From Prillingera fragicola (lineage: Eukaryota; Basidiomycota; Tremellomycetes; Trichosporonales; Trichosporonaceae): a stretch of 64,000 bases of DNA. Positions within the stretch are counted from its first letter, which is position 1; each line of letters opens with the position of its first letter. This document shows, in pieces, positions 1 through 10,807 of the stretch. The notes beneath the pieces are model-generated. The model saw only the letters and a list, made by a program, of their open reading frames with translations, made no database searches and had not been told where the DNA came from. Location: positions 682,001 through 746,000 of the forward strand of contig BEDY01000001.1 of assembly GCA_002335605.1 (NCBI GenBank), written 5' to 3'. The position numbers and the translations under genes are program-made.

Positions 1-540
1 GCCGTTAGCGGCAACCCGAACGACGCACCTCCCGGCGACGCGCGCCTCGACACCCTCCGTTCGGTCCTCTACCCCCCCAACAGCGTCGCTCCCACTTCGG
101 CCTCACCCGTCGGCGCGCGCCACCCCAAGCACGCTGACCGTATCGCTGCCGTCCTCCCCAGCGTCGAGGCACACGAGACTGTCGAGCGCGCTTGGGCGCT
201 GTACCGCCGTAACAAGCGTGAGGCCGCACAGCGCGCGCTGGCGGCCAAGTATGCTGCGATGGCTGAGGCGTGCTCCGAGCTCGACGTTATTACCAACGAG
301 GCGAGCGGAAGTGTTAACCGTGCAGTGTACGACCGCGCAATGGTCCGTATGGCACATGGCGCTGCTGCCAACATTGCTGCCGCGCAGGGTCTTGCGCAGG
401 GCAAGAAGAAGACGCCCGAGAGCAAGTGGAAGGAGAGCCGACCCGAGGGTGTTGTGCCTCGCGAGGCATGGGTGCCCGTCGAGACCAGGGGCAAGGGCTG
501 GAACTACGGATGGGAGAGGCCACCCAACCACCACGAGTAA
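1..540 (+). CDS. MRPL28: Mitochondrial large ribosomal subunit protein mL40, 3' part
   Basis: The reading frame is open from base 1 to the TAA at 538-540 (179 codons before the stop), so the 5' end lies outside the window. The pattern is that of the fungal mL40 family (yeast Mrpl28): an LYPP motif, then RHPKHADRI, then AWALYRRNKREA, an alanine-rich helix, and a C-terminus ending WNYGWERP, where family members end in a similar W-N-x-x-W motif. mL40 is a structural protein of the mitochondrial large ribosomal subunit. The assignment rests on recalled family motifs, not on a search. The shorter ATG at 259 is internal, because homologous residues continue upstream of it. Confidence 0.8.
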   Translation, partial: AVSGNPNDAPPGDARLDTLRSVLYPPNSVAPTSASPVGARHPKHADRIAAVLPSVEAHETVERAWALYRRNKREAAQRALAAKYAAMAEACSELDVITNEASGSVNRAVYDRAMVRMAHGAAANIAAAQGLAQGKKKTPESKWKESRPEGVVPREAWVPVETRGKGWNYGWERPPNHHE

Positions 541-891
541 AGTCTTTCGTGAGTATTTTCGGGGTTGCAAGAGGAAGTAAAGAGATGGAGCGCGGCGGAG
601 AAGAGATGGACAGGAGCGAGTTAGAGGTACGGGAAGGCGCTTGGAGAGACCGTGGCGGTTGCTCAGCCGCTAACTCTGCAGATTGACTCACCCGCCGACA
701 TCACACATCGACCGACTCACCACTTTTCGGGACTACATGACACACTGCATGCATAAATGCCTCATTTGATCAATCTTTGCTGCTGCTGCCACAGACTTCA
801 TTTTGGAGGCAGAGCAGTAGAGAGTCGCGGAGAAGGCAATCTTTGACGGCGTCGTTCAATTCATCTAACATATCGACCCTACAAACATCAT
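541..891. other. Intergenic, convergent mL40/MYO1
   Basis: These 351 bases lie between two convergent genes, so they should hold both 3' UTRs and polyadenylation signals. I see no coding potential or repeat here. Confidence 0.6.
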
Positions 892-3800
892 CTAATCATC
901 ATCGTTGATCTGCTGTGCACGCCTCTTCAGCGCGGCAGCAAGGTCCAGTTGTCCGCCAGCTGCCGCTGGGCGCTGTACCTGTGCGGGTCGTCCACCCGCA
1001 GGCGCGGCAGGCGCCCTCGAGGCAGCAGGGACCGGTGGCCTACCGCCCATTCCAGCGGGCTTTGGCTTAGGAGGAATGACCGGCTTGGGCTTCATGGCTG
1101 GAGGCGGGCCACGGTGGCCGGTACCCGATGTCGGGCGCGAGGATCCAGGCGTAGAGCCGGGCGAACTGTTGCTCGTGCCGTTGGCAGGCGGTGCGCGGTT
1201 GCCTCCCGAGAGACCAAGGATATGTGCGCTGATGGCCGCAGCGGCGGCCGAGCCCGGCGCAGAGGTGGCTGCCTGGGGCGTGGGCGCAACGACCTGCCTG
1301 GCGGGGCGCGGTGCGGGAGGGGGAGGGGGAGGGGGAGCGGCAGGCTGCTCGATGAGCTTGAGGTAGTTGGACGGGGTCCAGCCCTCCTGCCCATTCTTGA
1401 TGATCATCCACCACCCATTGTCGTCCTTCTCCTTGACCTCGACCTCGTCGCCCTTGGTGAGCGACATCTCGCCCTCCTGGCCCTGGAAGTTGTACAGCGC
1501 ACGGTACATGTCCTTCTGCTTTCGTGCAGGAGCTGGCGGGGCGGGAGGAGGAGGGGGAGGAGGGGGCGGAGGCGCACCACGTCCACCAGATGCCGGTGCA
1601 GGGGCAGCCTTGAATGCAGGTGCTGCCGCGGCCTTGGTGACAACCGGGGCGGAGACCGGAGTGGATGCCAACGTAGCTGGTGCCGAAGGCTTTGCAGCTC
1701 CGGGGAGAGCGCGAGCCTGGGGCCGGTTCTGTGACCTGCCTGCCATTCCCGCAGGGGTAGCCTTGGCGGCCTTCTTGACCTTGGGCTTGCGAGGAGGCTG
1801 AGGAGCAGAGACACTGTTGGGGTTCTCGCCTGCTCCAACAGTGATGGTGTGACTCTTGTAAATAGCGTCACCAGTACCACCACCCTTGACAGCCTTGATC
1901 ACAGCGCGCTTGTCCTTTTTCTTGGCATAGTCGATTGTGGGGCCAATGTTGACAGGAATGTTACCGCCGACCTCGGTGAGAATGACACAAGTGAGCTCAG
2001 TCTTGAACGCGCAAGTCATTACAGGGTCTCCCTCCTCGCAAGCGTTGACGTTGAGCACGATAAAGTCGTCGCGAAGGTTGGACATGGCAATGGCGTTGAT
2101 GGTCACCAGAGGGATCTTGCGCTCAAGCGTGGTCGACACACGTCCGTCCTTGGCCGCCGAGACGACAATGTAGAACGCCTTGTCCGTGACAATGAAGAAA
2201 CGCGGGCTGAGCTTACTCGAACGACCCAGCTTGGAGATGAGAATCTCACCACGGGAGCTGAACGAAACAGTCTCGGAGCCACCGATTCCAGCAGCGTTTC
2301 GGAGGAGCTCTCCTTGAGGCGAGCGGCCGTTGACTTCGAGATAGTCGCCCATGAACTTGCGCATGCCGAGCAGCGAGAACCGGCGACGCTCCTTGCGGCC
2401 GCCAAGCACCTCATGACCGTAGTCACGCTTGCGAGCATAAATGAGGGTCTCCTTCTGTCCACGCCAGAAGCGCTGGATCGTAATCGCAGCCTCGACCTTG
2501 CGACGGACGTACGCGCGCCAAGCACGCTGAATACGACTGGCCATTGTGTGCCAGTAGCGGTCACGCTCGCCTTCCAGGTAGAAGAGGGTCTCGGGGTTCT
2601 TGATGAACGCCTTGGTGACACCCATCTGCCACTCGTCCTTTGCGATCTTGGCATCGGACAGGATGCGCTCACAACCAGAACGGGCGTCACCCTCCCAGAT
2701 GTAGTCACCTGCGTATGAAGTGGAGGGCGAAAGGAGGTAGAAGCGCTCGACCATCTTCTGGAACTCCGCACGGTACGCAAAACCGGCACGACGCACGCGA
2801 ATGTTCTCCTGCAAACCAAGGTACTTGATCTGGTGAAGAATCGCCTTGTCGTCATACTCGCTGGGCGAACGGTTCTGGTTTGGCTTGATCGTACGAATGT
2901 AGTGGGGCTGGCACTGCATGAGGTTGGTAACGAGGTCGTTTGCAGACTGCTTGATCTTGTCACCAGCGGTAGGGGGACGCTTCTTGGACGTGTGGTCGAC
3001 CTTTTCGGGGAACAGCGTGTGGAGGAAGGGGTCCTGGCTAGCCTCGATAACCTCCAGAATGTCCTTTCCAAGCACGTCCTTGTTCTTGTCGGTCATGCCC
3101 GCAACGTTGTAGAGCACGTCTCCGGCGTAATGCTTGATCAAGAACTTGTTGCCGCGCGACTCAAAGTTGGGATTCGACGTGAGCATGTTGGAGCGCTGGA
3201 TGAACGCGTTGTCCGCAGCCGAGGGATCGGCGTGAGCCGTCGCCGTCGCGTCGTTGAGGGTGGCAAAGATACCCGCAGGCCGCTTGCCCTCAATAAGTTC
3301 GCACACGACCGAGTTGTCGAAGAATTTGATGGGAGTCCACTTGATCTGCTCACGCACGTACTCCTCCTGCTCGGCCTTCAGAGTCAACTCGATGAAGATC
3401 TGCTGGAGCTTCTCGTTGACGTAGTTGATGCAGAGCTGCTCAAAGCTGTTGTCCTGGAAAATCTCGAAACCGTAAATGTCGAGAACACCAATGACAAACT
3501 CATGCGCGACCTTGGGCTTCATCGAGACGTTGACACGACTGACAATCCAGTCGAAAAGGTTGTTGTACAGCGCCTTGGCCAGCGCATCACGACTCGAGTT
3601 CGCCTGGGCAACGTTCAGAGGCACCTCGTAGACTGAACCGCGACGTCCTCCACGCTGCGTCTCCATGATGCGTATAAGCAGCGATTTGTGCACCGCAGAA
3701 GCGTCAACGTTCATGAGATATCCCACAAAGTCGGTGACGCCAGGGTCGGCAATCACCGCGTTCCCATCGTCGCCCTCCACAAATTCGACATTGCCGAGCC

Positions 3801-5010
3801 ACAGAATGGTGGCAAGAACGCGGAAGATTGAGTTTTGCTCATCTTGGCTAAGACCGATAACGTCCATGGCACGCTGAGGTTAGCTCAAGCCAGCAGCTCA
3901 TGACCTACCAGAGTCTCCTTCCAGTCGTTGACGTCGTTGATACTGGCAACGTCCAGACATTGACTGTTCTTCGTGTATGCGTAGGCATCGGGACCTTGCA
4001 GACCAAACTCCTCCCTCTGCTGAGCTGATGCGCCCTTGGTGAACTGGTAGAAGATGTGAAAGTCGCGTTCGTTCTTGATCTGGCCAACAACGCGGTTCTG
4101 GTTGGTGAGCACGGAGCTGGCAATGGTGACATACCTTTTCCAACAAGTAGTTTGTGATTTGGGCGCCGACGGGCTGCCCCAAGCTGTTAAACATGATCTC
4201 AAGGTACTTGCCGTGTCGACTCGAGTTGTCGTTACGAAGAGTCTTTGCACAACCGAAACTCTCCAGCAGCGGGTTCGTAGCCAGAACCATCTCCTTGACA
4301 CCCTCGATACCGCCCGCACCCTCGCCACCGCCACTGACAGCAGCAATGTACTGCATGATGCGCTTGGCAGCTTCGGTCTTGCCTGCGCCCGACTCTCCCG
4401 AAATGATCACACATTGGTTCTCCTTCTCCGTCGTCATGCGGTAGTACGCTGCCTCGGCAATGGCGAAGACGTGAGGCGGCATTTCTAGACGATTCTTACC
4501 ACGGTACGAATCGAGAACGGCATCGGTGTAGATGCCAAGGTCTGCGAAAGGTAGTCAGCACACGAGCTCAAGAGGACCGTGGGAGGCAGGCGCACCTCGG
4601 AATGGGTTGACAGAGATGAGCACATGGGCGATATAGGTCTGCTCTTGTTAGCATGATAGTGTTGATAGAGCTACGCACGTAGATCTCCTGGTTGACGAAG
4701 CGCGCCTTGAGGTTTTCATTGATGCTCTCATTGGTGATTGTGCTCAACAGCGTCATGTCCTGCACACCGGCCTGCTTCTTCTTCTTGAAGCCCTCAGACC
4801 AGTCGGCCTTCACACGTCAGTACCATCCAAGCAGTATGGGGAACTGATCCTGCACTCACCTTTGCGACCTTTGCTGGCTTTGACACACCGCTGCTTGAGA
4901 GCAGGCCGCCGACCTTTTTGCCCTTCTTGCCAATCGCCTAGAGAGAGGGGTCAGTTATCGAGAGACGGAGAGGGCAATGGCCGAGGACAAAGGGATCCGT
5001 GACTCACCAT
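892..5010 (-). CDS. MYO1: Class I myosin with TH1 and SH3 domains
   Basis: Actin motor of endocytic patches. Exons on the minus strand: 5010-5008, 4937-4860, 4807-4679, 4638-4596, 4541-4135, 4097-3909, 3873-892, giving 1276 aa. The first coding exon is only the ATG. The motor domain covers about residues 36-720, with the P-loop [12 protein letters not shown] at 133. The TEDS-rule phosphorylation serine is predicted at S363 in GGRRGSVYE, 16 residues before DALAK. IQ motifs follow at about 726-755, then a basic TH1 membrane-binding tail. Two proline-rich tracts flank an SH3 domain (about 1070-1126, ALYNF through GWTPSNYL). The C-terminus ends in NDDD and lacks the acidic region with a tryptophan seen at the end of ascomycete Myo3/Myo5. 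Length fits fungal myosin I. It starts 335 bp from the divergent POP2. Confidence 0.95.
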
Positions 5011-5345
5011 GTTGGATACCCTTTAGCTCGTCGACGAGTGGTAAGGATACTAGGACGAAGGGAAAGTGTTACTTGGTATAAATCAGAATAGTAAAAGCAC
5101 AGAGAGATAGTAGCTGATGAACGGGGTGCAGACGTTGACTGGTGGTCGTCATCGCCTTCCCCGCACAGCGCGCAGCCTCCGTCCTCCATCACAACGGAAG
5201 CAAATCCACGAGGGCCACCACCAGCCTTGCCCGGCCTGGCTGGTCTGTAGCAGGCTTGGTCGCTTCTTACATGCATGTTCACTCTCCTCATCCACTCTTC
5301 CTCGCAGCCTCTAGAGCACCGACACTCTCTTTGAACACTCTCGCC
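5011..5345. promoter_or_regulatory. Divergent promoter MYO1/POP2
   Basis: This is a 335-bp space between the myosin and deadenylase start codons. A TATAAAT string at 5077-5083 (ATTTATA on the minus strand) lies about 67 bases before the MYO1 ATG and 263 bases before the POP2 ATG. Its position suits MYO1 better. Whether it works as a TATA box is inference. Confidence 0.4.
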
Positions 5346-6491
5346 ATGGCTTCGCTCCAACGGCAAAGCGACTTTGGCATCCATGAGGTACGCAACGCGC
5401 CTCGTCTGGCTCATCTCCTGCTAACGTTCTTCCTATAGGTCTGGGCCGACAACCTTGACGCTGAAATGGCTGTTCTGCGCGCTGCTGTCGACCAATACCC
5501 CTTCATCTCCATGGTGCGCATTATCATTTGCATGGCAGAGGGCGCCCTTAGCTGACCTTTAGGACACCGAGTTCCCAGGTATCGTGGCACGCCCCATTGG
5601 CACCTTCAAGACTGGATCAGACTACCACTACCAGACCATGAGGTGCAACGTCGACATGCTCAAGATTATTCAGCTGGGCGTTACTCTGTGCGACGAGGAT
5701 GGAAACTCGCCAGAGGGTATGACCTGGCAGTTCAACTTCCAGTTCAATCTCAAGTGAGCTTCTGCGCAGATCGGCGTGAAGTCTTAAACTGACGCATCCA
5801 GCGATGACATGTACGCACCCGAATCGATCGAGCTGTTGAAGAACTCGGGCATCGACTTTAGTCGCAACGAGGAGGACGGTATTGACGTCGAGTACTTCGG
5901 CGAGTTGTTGGTGACCTCGGGTCTTGTGCTCTTCCCCAACGTCAAATGGGTCTCTTTCCACTCGTATGTCTAATCGTATAAGCTGTTCTAACTCTACCAG
6001 TGGTTATGACTTTGGATACCTTCTCCGCATTCTGACCTGCGAGCCCCTCCCAGCGACAGAGAACGACTTTTTCCGCCTCCTCTTCATCTGGTTTCCCTGC
6101 ATCTATGACATCAAGCATGTCGTGCGCTCGGTCAAGACCCTGCGGGGAGGATTGCAAGAGATCGCCGAGTCTCTGGGCGTGCGTACATTGAGCTTTGAGC
6201 GCTTGCTAATCTGCTCAGGTTCAGCGTATTGGCCCCCAGCACCAGGCTGGATCGGACTCGCTGCTGACTGCGGCCGTCTTCTTCAGGATACGCTCAACAT
6301 ACTTTAACGGCGAGTTGGACGACAGTTACTACAAGTGAGTCAACCCATTACTGTCTTCCAACATGTGCTAACGCTTCAGGAACTACTTGTACGGCTTTTC
6401 GTCCGGCCGGACACGGCCGCCAGGAGAGACGACCAAGCCTCCCTCGCCGACTCCACAGGCGCAGCTCCTCAGCGGCGAGAAGCCTTATTAG
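5346..6491 (+). CDS. POP2: CCR4-NOT deadenylase subunit POP2/CAF1
   Basis: 3'-5' poly(A) ribonuclease of the CCR4-NOT complex, a DEDD-family nuclease. Seven exons: 5346-5387, 5439-5513, 5563-5753, 5802-5963, 6001-6178, 6219-6334, 6380-6491, giving 291 aa. The protein opens with a short leader and [10 protein letters not shown]. The catalytic acids are visible: D and E in MDTEFPG, D in [10 protein letters not shown], and D in [17 protein letters not shown] is also typical of the family. The proline-rich tail ends EKPY. All six introns are 37-50 nt GT-AG. The full set of active-site residues suggests an active enzyme. Confidence 0.95.
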
Positions 6492-6746
6492 AGGGTTACC
6501 CTGTGTTCCGATAACGCATATGCCTTTGTGTCATGTACATGACCTTGTACTACTTCGATACCCGACTTGTCATCACATCCTCACATGCATGACCGTGTCT
6601 AGATGATCGACGTTGATCAATCTCGCAGGTGATCTTTAAATGAGCCTCCGTTACGGGAAAGTGGAGGTCCGCCAGACACACTCTACATTGATTGTTGCCA
6701 CTTCGCTTCCTTTTCCTGTACCCCGAGAACAAGGTCTCTGCATCTA
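6492..6746. other. Intergenic after POP2
   Basis: These 255 bases presumably hold the POP2 3' UTR. I see no further structure. Confidence 0.5.
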
Positions 6747-6992
6747 ATGACGGCTCCAGATATCACCAATGCCGCCGAGAACGGGCAGTTGCTCCGACTT
6801 GGTCGTACAATGCTGACCTGCAAGCGTCCGGCTCGACCACATGGCCTTCCCCCACTCTTTGACTTGATCCTCGAACACCTCGAATGCTGGGTGAGCATGC
6901 GCCGCACCTCAAAGTCCATTTGCGAAAGAGTCGCTGCCCAACTCTTCCGCCACGTCATCTTGGCTCCGCTCGATGCATGTTGTCTACTGTAG
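6747..6992 (+). pseudogene. Short F-box-like ORF, possible gene remnant
   Basis: An 81-codon ORF contains HGLPPLFDLILEHLE followed by SMRRTSKSICERVAAQLFRHV. This resembles the N-terminal F-box and first helix of the many F-box-like proteins in Tremellomycetes, which continue for 200-400 residues after a similar LFRHVVL motif. Here the frame stops at once and runs into the 3' end of VPS53 on the other strand. I could not find a splice that extends it. It may be a truncated remnant, a small real protein, or chance. Confidence 0.3.
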
Positions 6993-7045
6993 TGATAACT
7001 TCTGCTCTACACTGGCCGCCCTTGGCAGCCGACCTCTTCCGACCT

Positions 7046-9713
7046 CTAGTTGCCCTCTCGGCGGTTGGTCGCAAAGCTCATCAACCTCCTGAAATCGCCA
7101 AAGGCGGCCTGGCGTGGCGTCTCACGCCCGCTCCCATCTGGCGAGCTATGGACGTCGGAGCCCGCACGCGAACCAGCGCCGCCGGGGAAGAGGGCGGCGA
7201 CAGGGATCGCATTGGCAGCGAGGTGCGGCTGGACTGGGCTGCGCGCATCAGATCCTGGGTCCATGTCGAGCGACGTGAGGAAGGACGTGTCGGACAAGTC
7301 GTCCTTGGTCTGCGTGACCGAGAGGAAGATGTCGAGCAGCTTCTGTTGGTCTTGCCGGGCGGTGCCCTTGAGGTCCAGAATCTTTTGAAAGTTGGTAAAG
7401 GAGCGGTCGCCGATGAGGAGGCAGTAGTTCTGAACAAAGCCCTCGGGTGGGTCGTCTGGAGCAAGAATAACCTTGAGCATGGTCTCGAGCTGACCAGTGT
7501 TCTTAGTCACGTATTTGGTGTAGGACTGGCTGCCTCCCTCCGAGTGGGGCTCGGGCAAGTCGAGGAGACACTGCTTGACAGCCTGGACATCAAGCAATAT
7601 TTGCTCGGCGCCAATCTTCTTCAGTGGGCGTGACTTGACGACCGCCTGAGTGAAGCGGGTAATAATGGTGCCCACCGCCTTGTCTGCAAAGTTGCGCTTG
7701 TACTTCTTCGACTCAATGCGCGTGCGGACGCACTCGGCCACCTCCTTGATGCTACCAACAAGGTCGACAATGTAGGCTGACCGCCCCGAGACGTTCTCGA
7801 GGTCGCGCCAGGGCGTCTTGAGAATCGCAGCAAAGGCTGGCTCACACGCGGACTCGAGTTCGCGGAGAAAGACGGCCACACACTGCGACATGGTCGCTGT
7901 GAATGCCTCCCGTTCCTCTTCAAACGAGATGCGGTCGCGCAACTCCTCCTTGACGGCGTCTTTGAGACGTTCCTCCAACTGCAGTGACGTGTTCAAGCAG
8001 TACTCGGCGGTATTCAACACCATGCAGGCGTTCTTGACTTCCTGCAGGTTATTCCGCCCTTCAAACGAGCGTCGAATGCCAGTGTCGCGCGACTTCATGC
8101 TGGCAACCAAAACGTCGTCGTTGTATATCTTGAGCCACTTTCCAAACACCTTTGCAAGGCGCACCATTGGATCTCCCTTGGTGTACTTGCTGCACTGCTC
8201 TAATGTCTGCGAGTAGAAGTAGAACAGCTCTGTCGATGAGGGTAAAACTGTGGGACCAGCATTCTCCGTCTCTGCCATGGCACCTTCGAGTGATGAGCGT
8301 GAGCGTGCTCCGCGGTACTGTGACAGCATGTCCGCAATAGCCCTGTCCTGGGCGTCGACATAGATGTTGAAATGAGAGTCGAAGATGGTTGAGATCGTCC
8401 ACTTGGCTGACGAGGATGCCGACGGCGACATTCCATTGGCAGTAATATCCTCAAATGGCATGTTGAAACGGCGCGAGAAGATGCTCTCAAAGTCTAGCGT
8501 CGCTTGCAAGGCATCGAGCAACACGCCAACGTTCGGCGGTGCCTTGCCCAACACATTTGCGAGGTCAACTCGTGTAGATTCGGCAAAACTCGCAACGAGC
8601 AATCGTGTCACCTCCCAGGATGATGGGAAGAGCGCAGCATGCTCTTCATCGTGCTGTTTCAACACACGGCGGAACCACGCGTAGCGTCGGGGAACATTGT
8701 CGAGCTGGCCAGCCTCGTCGGTTGAGCGGAAGATGCGTCGGTACTCGGCCAGCTGGATCTGCAAATAGCGCTCAATGATGTGGTGTCGATAGTCTCCACC
8801 CAGAACGTCAATGACAAGACACGACTCGGCGACGACTCGCAGGTCTGGCGGATGGTTTGGATCGTTGCGGAAGCTGCCCGTCAGCACTCGCTCGTCCGCC
8901 AATTTTAACACTCACAATGCCTCCATCTCGCCATTGACCTTCTCCTGCACAGCCTTGCGGTCGGTCTCGGCCGCCTTAAAGACGGCAGCAACCTCGCCGA
9001 CGGTTGTCAAAGAGCGTAACGGCTCGAGAAGCTGCATAACAGCTGACAACCTCGCTGCCATGTCCTTGTACCGGTTCGTTGGAATGAGCTCGTGCAGCTG
9101 CTGGTGGGCGTTTTCTGTTCTCATCAGTATCAAGAGCGCTACTTTCATCGCCGCTGTACGCACTGAGCATGCTCCACTGCTCGATTGTCCTCATCGTACG
9201 CGTCAGATTACGCTTGGCGACATCAAGGCGCTGAATGTCGCCAGTAATCGCTTTAACAATCGCCTCGGCCTCAGCGGCCTTCTCGCGAATAGCGTTGATC
9301 TGCTGCATGAGATGCTTCAAAGGTCAGCTATACACCAGACCCGTAGAGTGCGACTAGGACGACGCATGGCAGGCCGACGGCAGCATCCTAGCTGCGCAAC
9401 TTGCACTCACTCCAATCTGGCGTTGAATGTGTCCCATTCTCGCTGGATCCTGGTCACGCCGCAATTCGGCCTTGAGCCGTGCGACCTCTTCCCTAACATC
9501 GAGAATCTCGAGTTGGAGGCGCGCGTAGATTTGCTGGTGATGCTGGAGCTCGCCAGCTACGAACCATCAGCACATGCCTGAACACTCCGAGGAACTGCTC
9601 CGCAACCTCGAGCTCGACTCACAGTCTGAAAACTGGGTATTGAGGCGGGCCATGGCCTGCGACACCACTTCCAAGGGCACGACGTCCCCCTGCGCTGCCG
9701 TCTCGACTGCCAT
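7046..9713 (-). CDS. VPS53: GARP tethering complex subunit VPS53
   Basis: Subunit of the Golgi-associated retrograde protein complex, which tethers endosome-derived vesicles at the trans-Golgi. Exons: 9713-9623, 9556-9411, 9314-9164, 9114-8916, 8873-7046, giving 804 aa from the first usable ATG. The helical N-terminal Vps53 domain is clear (INAIREKAAEAEAIVKAI, LDVAKRNLTRTM, RRYAWFRRVLK, FPSSWEV). The C-terminal block KIGAEQILLDVQAVKQCLLD and FQKILDLKG is diagnostic. The tail is Ser/Gly-rich. In the family, about 30-40 more residues with an LDAV-like motif precede this start; here ELDAVII lies upstream in the same frame but is separated by a TAG at 9737-9735. The true 5' end is therefore uncertain. 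Confidence 0.9.
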
Positions 9714-9926
9714 GGCTGGATATTGCTGCAAAGACTAGATGATGACCGCGTCGAGCTCTGACACACGACAGCATACACCCAGGGTCCGCAGCTTTCCCAC
9801 GGTAGCGCGGGATGCGGGGCCTCGACATCTGGGTAGCGACAACAAACGTCCATCATCGCGTCCTTGTACGCATCTCACCACTCTTGTCGCGCTGCTGATA
9901 CCACTGGACGGCAGTGCATATGCGCA
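9714..9926. promoter_or_regulatory. Divergent promoter VPS53/dynactin p25
   Basis: Only 213 bases separate the two start codons, and part may still belong to an undetected VPS53 5' exon. No clear TATA element is visible. Confidence 0.45.
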
Positions 9927-10624
9927 ATGGGCGCGTTTGACCCCATATTGACATTTGAAAAGGGGACTTTCATAGGTACGCTTTCCCCGGTGGCGGGCAG
10001 AGCTGACACCCAGAAACCGAGACTGGCAACAAGGTCTCGCGCAAGGCAACCATTCATGGCGCGGGGAACATTGTGCTGGGCGGAAAGTCGATTATCCAGC
10101 CACGTACGTGATTCAATCTGCTCTTTGATATGGTGGCACTAACCCGCAGGCGCGATTATCCGCGGCGACCTCCGCCGCTCAGCAGCCGGCCAACACGTCG
10201 TCGTCTCAATGGGCCGCTACTGCCTCGTTGGCTCTGGCGCCGTCCTCCGCCCACCAGGCAAGATCTACAAGGGCACATTCACATTCTACCCCATGCGTAT
10301 CAGCGACTTTGTCCATATTGGCGACGACGCGATCGTCGAGGCGGCCAATATCGGGCATGGGGTTGAGATTGGGGCTCGGGCAATCATTGTGCGTTTGCCA
10401 TGGTAAGATTGAGCTGACGCATGCAGGGCAAGTTTGCAATTATCAAAGACCTCGCGCGGATCCTCCCCGACGCTGTGTTGCCAGACGGCGCGATCGTGCC
10501 GTCCATGACTATCTGGGGCGGTAACCCGGCGAGGATAGTGGGTATGCTGCCAGAGACGTATCAGGAGAACATCGAGGAGGCGTGTAAGGCGTATTACCAG
10601 CGGTTTAGGGTCGAGCGCCAGTGA
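9927..10624 (+). CDS. DCTN5: Dynactin subunit p25 (DCTN5-like)
   Basis: Pointed-end subunit of dynactin, the dynein activator. Exons: 9927-9975, 10014-10103, 10150-10388, 10427-10624, giving 191 aa, the usual length. The spliced start reads FIETETGNKVSRKATIHG, followed by GNIVLGGKSII and AIIRGDLR, which match the family order. The middle is a left-handed beta-helix of hexapeptide repeats (VLRPPGKIYKG, HIGDDAIVEAANIG, VEIGARAIIGKFA). The end has WGGNPARIVGMLPE and YYQRFRVE. A second ATG 7 bases upstream is out of frame. All joins are canonical. Confidence 0.93.
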
Positions 10625-10807
10625 GCTCGTGTGACGAGATACCCCGCATTGGATACCCCTTCATGCAATTGTGCACAGCAGGACAGCCCAAATATATACA
10701 TGCGTGTAGTCTAAACTGCAGACAAATTCGTATCCTAGTTCGTGGGGTCGTGTCTCGTAACCTCTACAGGCGTGGCTCTTTCGTCTCGTCTCTTTCATAT
10801 CGCGACT

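Noticed and set aside
2103..3071. Large frame inside MYO1 on the same strand
   Set aside because: Alternative frame of the myosin exon; Ser/Arg-rich composition and no domain.
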